Assembly (NCBI GenBank): GCA_022376925.1
Contig: JAIOJX010000005.1
Coordinates: 158,425,501-158,489,500, forward strand
DNA: 64,000 nt
Direction: 5' to 3'
Source of the DNA: Tragulus kanchil
Lineage: Eukaryota > Chordata > Mammalia > Artiodactyla > Tragulidae
The position numbers and the translations under genes were made by a program. Under the pieces are notes generated by a model. The model made no database searches, was not told where the DNA came from, and was given only the letters and a program-made list of their open reading frames with translations. Positions 34,837 through 45,446 of this stretch are shown one piece after another. Position 1 is the first letter of the stretch. Every line of letters begins with the position of its first letter.

Positions 34837-35203
34837 TGGGCCTCCTGCTGGGAAAGTGGAAGGAGAGCCATGTCTGTTTCTGCCCACTCGCACCCTCGCA
34901 ACTGTCGCCAGGTGTGCAGCAGCTGTTGCCTTTAATGTTGTTTCATTTCACTCAGTTCTCGGTCTCCTCATGTCATATCAGGGTCACATACTACCAAGTT
35001 TCAGTCCTCTAACGGTTCAGTCCTCCAGCAAGCTAAGTACTTCACATGTTTCAGAAAATCCAACTCAGGGTGGTGGTGGTACCTCTTGAGATAACAATCT
35101 CCCTTAAGATAAAATTTGCAAAAGTTCAGCACAAATCATTATTTTTCAAACAATGCATTTTGAGAATGACAGTCTTTAGTAGCCTAAAAAGTTAACAGAC
35201 CAG
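34837..35203. other. Unique intronic DNA
   Basis: Short unduplicated stretch between D8 and a SINE fragment. Two overlapping plus-strand frames of 70-77 codons have no recognisable similarity. Confidence 0.45.
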
Positions 35204-35320
35204 GGCTTCCCTGGGTGGTCCAGTGGGTAAAGAGTCTGCCTTGCAGACTCAGTTCAATTCCTGGCCCAGGAAGAGCTCACATGCTGCGGAGTGGCTGGAC
35301 CGGTGGATCAATAGACCTAC
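35204..35320 (+). mobile_element. tRNA-derived SINE, 3'-truncated
   Basis: GGGCTTCCCTGGGTGGTCCA, AGAGTCTGCCTTGCAGACTC, GGCCCAGGAAGAGCTCACAT and GGAGTGGCTGGACC belong to the same family as the young SINE, but only the 5' third remains. Confidence 0.8.
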
Positions 35321-35447
35321 CTCTGACTTTCCAAGCTGCTGACTACTGGACAGTGAGGGCTGAGAAAACAGTCTGAAGTTTTTACCAGGCTCTATTAAAT
35401 TCTACTTACAGACAACTGAAAACCTTGTTATTTATAAAATACAAGAT

Positions 35448-35655
35448 TATCGTTGTTTAGGTGCTAAGTCATGTCTGACTCTTTTGTAACCCCATGGACT
35501 GTAGTCCACTAGGCTCCTCTGGCCCTGGGATTTTCGGCAATACTGGAGTAGGTTGCAATTCCCTTCTCAAGGGGATCTTCCTGATCCAGAAACCAAACCT
35601 GCATTTCCTGCATTGGCGGGCAGATTCTTTACCACTGAGCTGCCAGGGAAGTCCT
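35448..35655 (-). mobile_element. Bov-tA SINE
   Basis: Reverse-oriented, full length: GTCATGTCTGACTCTTTTGT, CATGGACTGTAGTCCACTAG, CAAGGGGATCTTCCTGATCC and a terminal GAGCTGCCAGGGAAGTCC. A 13-bp target-site duplication, TAAAATACAAGAT, lies at 35435-35447 and 35656-35668. Confidence 0.92.
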
Positions 35656-35834
35656 TAAAATACAAGATACTCTGACTCTAATTCAAAATTTGTTCTAATT
35701 TAACAAGGTCATGCTATGTTTACTTTCTCTTTAACTCAGGTTTGTTCCAGGTTGCCAGATGGATGAAGGCTACTAAGTCAATGTATCGGAATATTCATAG
35801 CTTCCTATCAAATAATTAAAAAATTCTTCCTAGG

Positions 35835-36117
35835 GGCTTCCCTGGTGGTCCAGTGGGTAAAGAGTCCGCCTTGCAGTGCAAGGGGCACCAGTTCAATCCC
35901 TGGCCTGGGAAGATCCCACATGCCAGAGTGGCTGGACCCGTGCACCCAATTATGAGTCAGCGCTCTGGAGCGCATGCACCCAAGCTGGTGCTCTGCAATG
36001 AGGGAGGCCACTGCAGTAGGAGGACCCTGCAGTGGGAGGCCCACATAGGCCAAAGAACAAAGATGATTACAAATAAATAAATAAAAAGAGGCCAAATTTT
36101 TTAAATATATATATTTT
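35835..36117 (+). mobile_element. tRNA-derived SINE, older subfamily (copy in D9a)
   Basis: GGCTTCCCTGGTGGTCCAGT, GGCACCAGTTCAATCCCTGG and TGGAGCGCATGCACCCAAGC, without the C-rich module. An 18-bp target-site duplication with one mismatch lies at 35817-35834 (TAAAAAATTCTTCCTAGG) and 36118-36135. A short internal repeat, GCAGT(A/G)GGAGG, is unusual for the family. Confidence 0.9.
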
Positions 36118-36711
36118 TAAAAAATTCTTCTTAGGAACCAACAGCCTTATAGTAAACAAATAATCCTATCTGATTTTGTCTAAATTTAATTTAAGACAGG
36201 TGAAATTTTATACAAGTCATTTTGAAATACTTTTTCCATTTGGGAATAATATACTTTTATTTCACTTGCACATATGGGTAAATGCACTCTGAAGGGATGA
36301 TGAAGAGGAAGTTACTAATATTCATTTTTTAAATTATTTTTCAAATATTTAACGATGTGATATAGGTAAATTCTACCTTTTTAGGTCATATCAATATTAA
36401 ACAAATTATATAAAAATGTCCTATATAGACATCACTCTAATTGTCCCTTAATCTTATTCTAGGTAGCCCAATAAGAAGCCACGTAATTCAAATCTTCATA
36501 ATTTCTAATTTAGGCAGTTAAATTAAATTTGGGCTGACATCTTATACTAGTTTAATAGAATTTGCTTACTGTTAATTCTGACCAGTAAGAAAAGGAAAAT
36601 GAGATACGTTTCAATTGTCACCATCAATACTCAGCCTACATAGATAATGCCCTTAGCTTCTAATAGGAATGCTTTAAGAAAGAGCCAGGTAAAACACTTC
36701 AAAAAAAAAGA

Positions 36712-36801
36712 CATTGAGTTGATTTACAATACTGTGTTAATTTCAGGTAGACAGCCAAGTGATTCAGTATTTTTTGCAGATAATATCCCATTATAGGTTA
36801 T
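36712..36801 (-). mobile_element. Artiodactyl L1 3' end, cut by the D9 seam
   Basis: ACATTGAGTTGATTTACAAT and AGACAGCCAAGTGATTCAGT begin the reverse-oriented L1 tail, but the copy stops where D9 copy 1 stops. The full version follows in copy 2. Confidence 0.75.
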
Positions 36802-36969
36802 AAGCTCAACAAAAACAGTCATTTTTGTTCTAATTTAACAAGGTCATGCTATGTTTACTTTCTCTTTAACTCAGGTTTGTTCCAGGTTGCCAGATGGATG
36901 AAGGCTACTAAGTCAATGTATCGGAATATTCATAGCTTCCTATCAAATAATTAAAAAATTCTTCCTAGG

Positions 36970-37252
36970 GGCTTCCCTGGTGGTCCAGTGGGTAAAGAGT
37001 CCGCCTTGCAGTGCAAGGGGCACCAGTTCAATCCCTGGCCTGGGAAGATCCCACATGCCAGAGTGGCTGGACCCGTGCACCCAATTATGAGTCAGCGCTC
37101 TGGAGCGCATGCACCCAAGCTGGTGCTCTGCAATGAGGGAGGCCACTGCAGTAGGAGGACCCTGCAGTGGGAGGCCCACATAGGCCAAAGAACAAAGATG
37201 ATTACAAATAAATAAATAAAAAGAGGCCAAATTTTTTAAATATATATATTTT
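36970..37252 (+). mobile_element. tRNA-derived SINE, older subfamily (copy in D9b)
   Basis: Second image of 35835-36117 from D9, with the same flanking duplications. Confidence 0.9.
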
Positions 37253-37846
37253 TAAAAAATTCTTCTTAGGAACCAACAGCCTTATAGTAAACAAATAATC
37301 CTATCTGATTTTGTCTAAATTTAATTTAAGACAGGTGAAATTTTATACAAGTCATTTTGAAATACTTTTTCCATTTGGGAATAATATACTTTTATTTCAC
37401 TTGCACATATGGGTAAATGCACTCTGAAGGGGATGATGAAGAGGAAGTTACTAATATTCATTTTTTAAATTATTTTTCAAATATTTAACGATGTGATATA
37501 GGTAAATTCTACCTTTTTAGGTCATATCAATATTAAACAAATTATATAAAAATGTCCTATATAGACATCACTCTAATTGTCCCTTAATCTTATTCTAGGT
37601 AGCCCAATAAGAAGCCACGTAATTCAAATCTTCATAATTTCTAATTTAGGCAGTTAAATTAAATTTGGGCTGACATCTTATACTAGTTTAATAGAATTTG
37701 CTTACTGTTAATTCTGACCAGTAAGAAAAGGAAAATGAGATACGTTTCAATTGTCACCATCAATACTCAGCCTACATAGATAATGCCCTTAGCTTCTAAT
37801 AGGAATGCTTTAAGAAAGAGCCAGGTAAAACACTTCAAAAAAAAAG

Positions 37847-38105
37847 ACATTGAGTTGATTTACAATACTGTGTTAATTTCAGGTAGACAGCCAAGTGATT
37901 CAGTATTTTTTGCAGATAATATCCCATTATAGGTTATTATAAGAAAATGGGTATAATTTCCTGTGCTGTAACTGTATACCTTCTTATCTATTTTATAATA
38001 ATAGTTCGCTACCTGTTAATCCTATATCCCTAATTTGTTCCTTCCTCCTTTCCTCTCCCTCTGGTGATCATAGGTCTCTCTGTATCTGTGAGTCTGAACA
38101 CACTA
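37847..38105 (-). mobile_element. Artiodactyl L1 3' UTR (copy in D10a)
   Basis: ACATTGAGTTGATTTACAAT, TTCCTGTGCTGTAACTGTAT, CTATTTTATAATAATAGTTC and CTCTCTGTATCTGTGAGTCT are the reverse complement of the artiodactyl L1 tail (cf. GACTCACAGAC...CAACATTGTAAATCAACT). Confidence 0.8.
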
Positions 38106-38547
38106 CTTTCTGAAGGGCTGTTACTGAGAACATGGTTCACTACACTTCTCACCATCCACTTCAGAGCTCACAGGATGCTGACCTGGTTGGATTCCCATTT
38201 TTGCTTTGACTCCTAGGGAAGCTCAGATCTTAATCTGCACACTGTCATGAATGACTATACAGACACTTATAGCATGAATTTCTATGTTCAAATTCTTCAT
38301 CTTCCTATTAAGTCTGAATTTTCCCTTTGTCTTTTCTTCTTTTTAAAAAAACAAAACATGTTGGACTTTGTATTTTTTTCTTTTTACTAAACTACCACTT
38401 TTTGGAAAGTAGTGACAGTTAAATAAAAATAAATGTCATAATCTCATGAGTACTTCATAAAGATAAATATTTGTAAATAATACATATTTAGGCCTGTATC
38501 TATACTGAAGTGAAAGTTACTAATAAAACCAAAAGGTATGAAAATTA

Positions 38548-38712
38548 CAGTTAGTCCCTTACACACAAACCTTCAAGTTGCAAATCTTCAAAGATGTGAA
38601 CGTGCACCGGCTTCTAGCAAGGACTGGGCCATCAGCGTCAGGCGGAGGAAACAGCAGCTTGCCCTCCATCTCCTATCGCTGATGATCCTTCAGCCCTCCA
38701 CCGCTCTTGCCC
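38548..38712 (+). mobile_element. DNA transposon fossil cut by the D10 seam
   Basis: Starts CAGTTAGTCCCTTACACACA like the full element at 39630, but stops where D10 copy 1 ends. Not an independent insertion. Confidence 0.6.
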
Positions 38713-38929
38713 TTTCTAATTAAAAATTTTTGGCAGTTAAATTAAATTTGGGCTGACATCTTATACTAGTTTAATAGAATTTGCTTACTGTTAATTCTGA
38801 CCAGTAAGAAAAGGAAAATGAGATACGTTTCAATTGTCACCATCAATACTCAGCCTACATAGATAATGCCCTTAGCTTCTAATAGGAATGCTTTAAGAAA
38901 GAGCCAGGTAAAACACTTCAAAAAAAAAG

Positions 38930-39188
38930 ACATTGAGTTGATTTACAATACTGTGTTAATTTCAGGTAGACAGCCAAGTGATTCAGTATTTTTTGCAGAT
39001 AATATCCCATTATAGGTTATTATAAGAAAATGGGTATAATTTCCTGTGCTGTAACTGTATACCTTCTTATCTATTTTATAATAATAGTTCGCTACCTGTT
39101 AATCCTATATCCCTAATTTGTTCCTTCCTCCTTTCCTCTCCCTCTGGTGATCATAGGTCTCTCTGTATCTGTGAGTCTGAACACACTA
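38930..39188 (-). mobile_element. Artiodactyl L1 3' UTR (copy in D10b)
   Basis: Image of 37847-38105 produced by D10. Confidence 0.8.
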
Positions 39189-39629
39189 CTTTCTGAAGGG
39201 CTGTTACTGAGAACATGGTTCACTACACTTCTCACCATCCACTTCAGAGCTCACAGGATGCTGACCTGGTTGGATTCCCATTTTTGCTTTGACTCCTAGG
39301 GAAGCTCAGATCTTAATCTGCACACTGTCATGAATGACTATACAGACACTTATAGCATGAATTTCTATGTTCAAATTCTTCATCTTCCTATTAAGTCTGA
39401 ATTTTCCCTTTGTCTTTTCTTCTTTTAAAAAGACAAAACATGTTGGACTTTGTATTTTTTTCTTTTTACTAAACTACCACTTTTTGGAAAGTAGTGACAG
39501 TTAAATAAAAATAAATGTCATAATCTCATGAGTACTTCATAAAGATAAATATTTGTAAATAATACATATTTAGGCCTGTATCTATACTGAAGTGAAAGTT
39601 ACTAATAAAACCAAAAGGTATGAAAATTA

Positions 39630-40093
39630 CAGTTAGTCCCTTACACACAAACCTTCAAGTTGCAAATCTTCAAAGATGTGAACGTGCACCGGCTTCTAGC
39701 AAGGACTGGGCCATCAGCGTCAGGCGGGAGGGAAACAGCAGCTTGCCCTCCATCTCCTATCGCTGATGATCCTTCAGCTCCACCCTCTCCCTGCTCCAGT
39801 CAGTAACTCTTCTTACTCTATCACTCAATGCCAGCTCCTGTGTGCCAGCTGTTGTACGGTACTATCACACTTTTCAAGGTACTGTACTCTATGAGATTAA
39901 AAATGTTTCTTTACTTTTGGGGTTTGGTTTTTGTGTATTATTTGTGTGAAAAAAATACTATAAATCTATTACAGTACAGTACTATATATGCAGTTGTGTT
40001 AGCTGGGTACTTTGATTAACTTACAAATTGGACTTACAAATTGGACTAGCTCGCTCAGGGAATGAAACTCATTCATATGTAGGGGACTCACTT
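39630..40093 (+). mobile_element. Non-autonomous DNA transposon fossil (Tigger-like)
   Basis: The left end CAGTTAGTCCCTTACACACA pairs with the right end TATGTAGGGGACTCACTT as degraded inverted repeats. Inside are TACAGTACAGTACTATATAT and GGACTTACAAATTGGACT. A Tc1/mariner-Tigger assignment is likely but not certain. No transposase frame remains. Confidence 0.55.
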
Positions 40094-40860
40094 CTCTAGA
40101 AATGTATGTGTACATCAAATTAGGAACAAAATTCTACATGAACTGCATTAGAACTTCTGTATGAGGAGACCATTTTTTTTTTTTAAAACCTTTCAGGGCA
40201 AAGAACACATGCAGAAAAATATCAACTAACTGAACAAGTTTTAAGGTAAGACGTGCCACGTCTTAAGTAATAGATGTAAAAATGTGAGGAGCTGAGAAGT
40301 AATGGACAAACAAAAATGCACAGATGCTTAGGAGGCTAGGTATAACTTTGTCCCCAAGCAGGGCACTGAACTGTCTCTACTCATTCAAATCTAGAAGAGA
40401 TCTGTTCCATCACTTGCACACCTTCACTTGTACTTTTCCAAGACCAAAATATCTCACCAATACAACAGGCCCAAAGCTCCCATTTCATCAAAATGATGTA
40501 CCATTTCACTTGACTGTACATGTGAACAACACCGTAGTGCAAACTCAAGGGAAAAGGCTAGCATGTCAAGACAGTCTACGCGCATTCCCAGTTTCTCTTT
40601 TAATATTGTCCTTATCATCCTGATCAATGTTAAGTTCCATTCATCTTTTTTTCTAAAAACTAAAACTGAGAGTGATAAGGAAAACTATATTTTCTTCAGC
40701 CAAGTTCTTGCTGAGACATTAAAGGTGCTGGCATGCCCGGTCAAGAGTGAATAGTGGCTCTAGCAAGATAGCTAAAGGATGAGTTTTTGTTTCAGTGTTA
40801 CTCATTCTGGATAGGGAAAACACTATGTTACAACTGTACCTGTATAGATAACAATGTTTC
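40094..40860. other. Unique intronic DNA
   Basis: No recognised repeat or exon. The 99-codon plus-strand frame at 40324-40623 is unsupported. Confidence 0.45.
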
Positions 40861-41158
40861 GGGCTTCCCGGCGCCAGTTCGATCCCTGGCCTGGGAAGAT
40901 CCCACGTGCCGCGGAGCGGCACGACTGATGTGTCCAATCACCGAGCCAGAGCTCTGGAGCGCATGCGCCCAGAGCTGGCACTCCGAGACAACAGAGGCCA
41001 CCGCGATGGGAGGCCCACGGGAGCCAGAGAGCAAAGACGGATGAAAATGGAGAAATGAAAGACCAATGGAAGTGGCCCGCCCGCTCCCCTCCCTCCCCAA
41101 CCCAACCCCCGCCCAAAATAAATAAATAAATAAATAAGTCTTTAAAAAAAAAAAAAAA
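40861..41158 (+). mobile_element. Young SINE with a 5' internal deletion
   Basis: GGGCTTCCC joins directly to GGCGCCAGTTCGATCC, so about 46 bases including the A-box region are missing. The CpG-rich middle, C-rich module and a long A tail are intact. An 11-bp flanking duplication with one mismatch: AACAATGTTTC (40850-40860) and AACAAAGTTTC (41159-41169). Confidence 0.88.
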
Positions 41159-41335
41159 AACAAAGTTTCCCCAGAAGCCATTTAAAAAATAAGAGCACCG
41201 ACAAGCCTTACTATCAACGAAATTAAAATCCGGCAATACATTTTTTAAAAAAATCAATCTTTTCTGTTAACTATATCATCATAGCCAGAAATAAATAAAC
41301 CATAGGTAATATTTAGTATACTGCTATGGATAAAT

Positions 41336-41412
41336 GGAAGGAAGAGAGGGATAGATAGAAGGAAGGGGAAGAAGGAAGGGCAGAGGGAGAGAAGGAAGAA
41401 GAAAAAGGATGC
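41336..41412 (+). repeat. Purine-rich GGAA/GAAGG low-complexity tract
   Basis: Runs such as GGAAGGAAGAGAGGGATAGA and AGAAGGAAGGGCAGAGGG form an almost pure purine strand, a possible unstable microsatellite. Confidence 0.8.
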
Positions 41413-41693
41413 AGGTTAGTTGAAAGGAAAAAAATTAGCAAAATTGATTTTTTACTAGGAGTAATTATAATTGGAGGGATAGATTGAAGACTACAGACTA
41501 GATTTTTATTAGACTGGCTTTGGTTGAATTGCTACAAGAATCTAAAGAAGAGAAGTGATTCTTTTTGACTACTCTAGTGACAGACCTTGTCACAAAAATC
41601 TGTATTCTTTATCTTGTCATTTTAAAATAATTTCAAAGAATATACTCACGTAAGTTAGAACTGAAAAGCTTTTAGAAATAATCTAGTACAAGG

Positions 41694-41853
41694 GCTTTTA
41701 TTTATTTATTTAATTTAAATGTTTATTTATTTGGCTGCGCCAGGTCTTAGTTGCAGTATGTGGGACCTGATCCAGTTCCCTGTCCAGGCATCGAACCCAG
41801 GCCACCTGCATTGGGAGCTCAAAGTCTCAGCCACTGGACCACCAGGGAAGTTC
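41694..41853 (-). mobile_element. Cetartiodactyl CHR-type SINE
   Basis: Reverse-oriented: TTATTTGGCTGCGCCAGGTC, TTAGTTGCAGTATGTGGGAC, CATCGAACCCAGGCCACCTG and ACTGGACCACCAGGGAAG. An 11-bp target-site duplication, CTAGTACAAGG, lies at 41683-41693 and 41854-41864. Confidence 0.9.
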
Positions 41854-42094
41854 CTAGTACAAGGTTTTTGATCTAAGAACACTCTCAAAGGAACTGTTAG
41901 CATTTAAAAAAAAGAGAACAGAAAAGCAAATATCAGAATGCACAGGAGATATTACAGATCAATTTTATAAAACTTTTGACTTTGAATTACAAATGTATTA
42001 AGCACATACATATGGTTATGCTAATTCACAATGCAAAATGTATTTCTTATCATAGGACATAGTAAAAACAGTTATAATACCAATAATCGAATAT

Positions 42095-42210
42095 ACCTTC
42101 ATTCTACAAATGAGGAAACTGAGGCACAGAGAAGGAAATGGTCTCGTTCTGGGCATCTTAAAGCACTGAAATAGGAGCTCAAATGAGAAACACACATGTC
42201 TGATTCTACA
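42095..42210 (-). mobile_element. MIR SINE fossil
   Basis: ACAAATGAGGAAACTGAGGC followed by ACAGAGAAGGAAATGG is the reverse of the MIR 'CCTCAGTTTCCTCATCTGT' segment. Confidence 0.7.
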
Positions 42211-42639
42211 AGCACCCCAATATAAATCCTAATACGTAACTTCCCAAGTAGATTTTATATAGTATTATTAACTGCCTATTCTTTAAAGTACAGCACTGAG
42301 ACAGTTATGAACTATTAGTCCTGAATAGCTGCAAAAGAAAGATAAACTCTTCTTGATCAGCCTAAATTTCTTACAGATCTTTCTTGTAGCTGAAAGTCAG
42401 AAATGACAAAAATGTCCTTATGCTTCTTAAAAAGCAGCTCAAGAAATATGTATCAAAAGTTTAAATAAGCATACTTTCTCCTCCCCTCAAATCTGCCATA
42501 GGGGTGAAATGTGTATATTTTAAAATCCAACATTTTCACCTGAAGAAAATTATTTTAAGGAAAACAAAATAAGTACAAAAAGATTTGTGTATGCGTGCTT
42601 TAATGCTGACCTAAGAAAAGGACATAAAAATCATCTTGA

Positions 42640-43555
42640 AAGAATTACCAGTGGCAAATCTTGGACATTTTGAGCATTAAAAACAAAAAAAGATAGTAAT
42701 GGATTATAGTGTACTGAATAAAATAAGAATTCACAGGTTCACACTGATGTAATTTTAAAAATGAGAAGGAAAAGATCTTCACTACAACAAAAAGCAAACT
42801 AATAAATACAAAAGAAATACGGTTAATAAAAATTATCAATGGATGCCAAAACTAGTGGTGGAAATTTGCTGAGGAACAGGATATTTATATAGTCTCAAAG
42901 TGTCTCCTCACAAATTTCTTATTAACTAGAAAGAAACAGCAGTTTTATAGTGGAGAAACCTGGGGATTTCACCTTCATCACATTGTCTCCTGATATGATG
43001 CAATGAGGATACAAGACTAATGATGTTCTTCAGTCACTCAGTTGTGCACTGCAGCACGCCAGGCTTCCCTGTCCTTCACCATCTCCTGGAGTTTTTAATT
43101 TTTTGACATATGATAACTAAATGTGATGAATTAAACTCTGATCCAGGGGCGTGGGAGAGAACAGTACAAAAAGTGTATTACTGAGACACATGATGAAACG
43201 AGAATATAGTCTGTATATGCACGTAATGGATTAGATAATAAATTGGTATCAGTAGATTTTTTTTGATCATTGTATTGTAGCTACATAAGAGAATATCCTT
43301 GTTCTAAATGGAACTATACAGTGAAATATTAAGGTCAAAAAGGCATAGTGTCTTTGAATTTATGTTCAAATAGTTAAGGAAAAGCTGTGTATGTGGTGTG
43401 TGTGTCCACACAGACATACACCCAGAATGTTAAAACAAATGGGGTAAACACAACTGTTTAATCTGCATAAAGGATATAGGCAAGTTTCTTGTATCATTTT
43501 TTATAGCTTTTTTAAGTTTGCAGTTGTATCAAATTTTAAAAGTTTTTTAAAAGGG
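42640..43555 (+). mobile_element. L1ME-type 3' UTR (first image)
   Basis: ATATGATGCAATGAGGATAC, GACATATGATAACTAAATGT, GATTTTTTTTGATCATTGTA and TTGTATTGTAGCTACATAAG match the conserved L1ME tail (cf. GACATGACAACTAAATGC and GATAATTGTACTATGGTTATG). A Bov-type fragment interrupts it at 43026-43098. From 42827 on it is duplicated by D11. Confidence 0.7.
43026..43098 (-). mobile_element. Bov-tA/BovB-type fragment (copy in D11a)
   Basis: TTCTTCAGTCACTCAGTTGT, GCAGCACGCCAGGCTTCCCT and CACCATCTCCTGGAGTTT are a truncated ruminant repeat inserted in the L1ME tail. Repeated at 44178-44250. Confidence 0.8.
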
Positions 43556-43557
43556 GT

Positions 43558-43720
43558 GTACATGGAAGCAACCCAAGTGCGCATTGGTGGATGAATTAAT
43601 AAACAAAACACAGGAAATGCATATCGTGGAATATTATTTAGCCTCAAAGAGGAAGGGGATTTTGCCACAAGCAAAATGTGGGTAAACTCTTGAGGACATC
43701 ATGTCAAATGGAATGTCAGT
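43558..43720 (+). mobile_element. L1 ORF2 3' fragment (copy in D11a)
   Basis: CATGGAAGCAACCCAAGTGC, GGTGGATGAATTAATAAACA and GGAATATTATTTAGCCTCAA correspond to L1 ORF2 C-terminal text (cf. ATGGAAACAACCTAAGTGTC and GGAATATTATTCAGCC). Repeated at 44707-44870. Confidence 0.85.
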
Positions 43721-43984
43721 CTTCATTTTGCTGATGGATCTGTGTGCGGCTTGAGTAACACTGGCAAGTCCACCCCACCTCCTGCTCAACCTGCTAGAGT
43801 GCACGCAGTCTCAGGCATGCTGACAGCCTTCCACATTCTAAACACTGGCTGTGATCCCAGGAGGGCTCGTTCTGGCTGTCCATTTCCTGGTTCCCTTACA
43901 TTTCAGGCTGCTTTGCCTTTTTGTTTATTGCTACTGGTGTCACAGAGCATAGTCCCTCTCTCCCCTGCACCACTGTTTTAAAAA

Positions 43985-44700
43985 TTATCAATGGATGCCA
44001 AAACTAGTGGTGGAAATTTGCTGAGGAACAGGATATTTATATAGTCTCAAAGTGTCTCCTCACAAATTTCTTATTAACTAGAAAGAAACAGCAGTTTTAT
44101 AGTGGAGAAACCTGGGGATTTCACCTTCATCACATTGTCTCCTGATATGATGCAATGAGGATACAAGACTAATGATGTTCTTCAGTCACTCAGTTGTGCA
44201 CTGCAGCACGCCAGGCTTCCCTGTCCTTCACCATCTCCTGGAGTTTTTAATTTTTTGACATATGATAACTAAATGTGATGAATTAAACTCTGATCCAGGG
44301 GCGTGGGAGAGAACAGTACAAAAAGTGTATTACTGAGACACATGATGAAACGAGAATATAGTCTGTATATGCACGTAATGGATTAGATAATAAATTGGTA
44401 TCAGTAGATTTTTTTTGATCATTGTATTGTAGCTACATAAGAGAATATCCTTGTTCTAAATGGAACTATACAGTGAAATATTAAGGTCAAAAAGGCATAG
44501 TGTCTTTGAATTTATGTTCAAATAGTTAAGGAAAAGCTGTGTATGTGGTGTGTGTGTCCACACAGACATACACCCAGAATGTTAAAACAAATGGGGTAAA
44601 CACAACTGTTTAATCTGCATAAAGGATATAGGCAAGTTTCTTGTATCATTTTTTATAGCTTTTTTAAGTTTGCAGTTGTATCAAATTTTAAAAGTTTTTA
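43985..44700 (+). mobile_element. L1ME-type 3' UTR (copy in D11b)
   Basis: Image of 42833-43555, including the Bov-type fragment at 44178-44250. Confidence 0.7.
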
Positions 44701-44706
44701 AAGGTG

Positions 44707-44870
44707 TGTACATGGAAGCAACCCAAGTGCGCATTGGTGGATGAATTAATAAACAAAACACAGGAAATGCATATCGTGGAATATTATTTAGCCTCAAAGA
44801 GGAAGGGGATTTTGCCACAAGCAAAATGTGGGTAAACTCTTGAGGACATCATGTCAAATGGAATGTCAGT
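44707..44870 (+). mobile_element. L1 ORF2 3' fragment (copy in D11b)
   Basis: Image of 43558-43720 produced by D11. Confidence 0.85.
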
Positions 44871-44891
44871 CTTCATTTTGCTGATGGATCT

Positions 44892-45446
44892 GTGTGCGGC
44901 TTGAGTAACACTGGCAAGTCCACCCCACCTCCTGCTCAACCTGCTAGAGTGCACGCAGTCTCAGGCATGCTGACAGCCTTCCACATTCTAAACACTGGCT
45001 GTGATCCCAGGAGGGCTCGTTCTGGCTGTCCATTTCCTGGTTCCCTTACATTTCAGGCTGCTTTGCCTTTTTGTTTATTGCTACTGGTGTCACAGAGCAT
45101 AGTCCCTCTCTCCCCTGCACCACTGTTTTCAACAACATCCTTAAGTATGACTTCTTGCCAAGGCCTTGTTGCAAATGAAGTCAGTGTCTGCATGGCCCCC
45201 ATCCGCAACAGGGCAGAAGCCTTACCACAGCTTTCACTCTCACAGCGACCCTCTAGTTCGTCCTGGGTTGCTCCTCCCTGTAAAGAATCTCTACCCTTTG
45301 AGCAAGCTGAGGCAAGGGCAACGAGGGGTCTAATATCTTTGGTTTGTTACATCTGGGGCAGAGTGCTTGTCCTAGGAGTAGAAGCTGGGTCAGGGAAGGC
45401 ACGCCAGCCCCCTCAGTCACTCCTGTGCAGAACAATCCTTCCCTAG
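44892..45446 (+). other. Unassigned 184-codon open frame in GC-richer unique DNA
   Basis: The frame starts MCGLSNTGKSTPPPAQPARV and ends SLLCRTILP. I recognise no domain or family. There is no splice-site or promoter evidence, and the codons are Pro/Ser/Leu-rich as in random GC-rich text. Its 5' half also occurs at 43742-43981, where the D11 seam ends it, and its 3' half at 46139-46616. There a 2-bp shortening (AGTCCCTCTCTCCCCTGC/AGTCCTCTCTCCCTGC) changes frame. Most likely chance. Confidence 0.3.

Larger units (their letters stand above)
35689..37937. repeat. Tandem duplication D9 (unit about 1.11 kb)
   Basis: Copy 1 is 35689-36801 and copy 2 is 36824-37937, shift 1135, with 22 filler bases (36802-36823). 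The difference noticed is CTGAAGGGATG/CTGAAGGGGATG. The SINE inside and its target-site duplications are copied with the block. Confidence 0.95.
37649..39800. repeat. Tandem duplication D10 (unit about 1.06 kb)
   Basis: Copy 1 is 37649 to about 38712 and copy 2 is 38732 to about 39800, shift 1083. Copy 1 degrades at its end: CTTCAGCCCTCCACCGCTCT against CTTCAGCTCCACCCTCTCCC. Other differences: TTTTTAAAAAAACAAAAC/TTTTAAAAAGACAAAAC and GGCGGAGGAAAC/GGCGGGAGGGAAAC. It overlaps D9 copy 2, so the L1 tail start appears three times. Confidence 0.95.
42827..45129. repeat. Tandem duplication D11 (unit about 1.15 kb)
   Basis: Copy 1 is 42827-43979 and copy 2 is 43979-45129, shift 1150-1152, sharing one base at the seam. 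TTTTTTAAAAGGGGTGTAC versus TTTTTAAAGGTGTGTAC is the main difference. The end of copy 2 overlaps D12, so the sequence matching 43817-43979 is present three times. Confidence 0.95.

Noticed and set aside
40823..41257. 144-codon minus-strand open frame
   Set aside because: Antisense of the young SINE at 40861-41158 plus flanks. Poly-Phe comes from the A tail.
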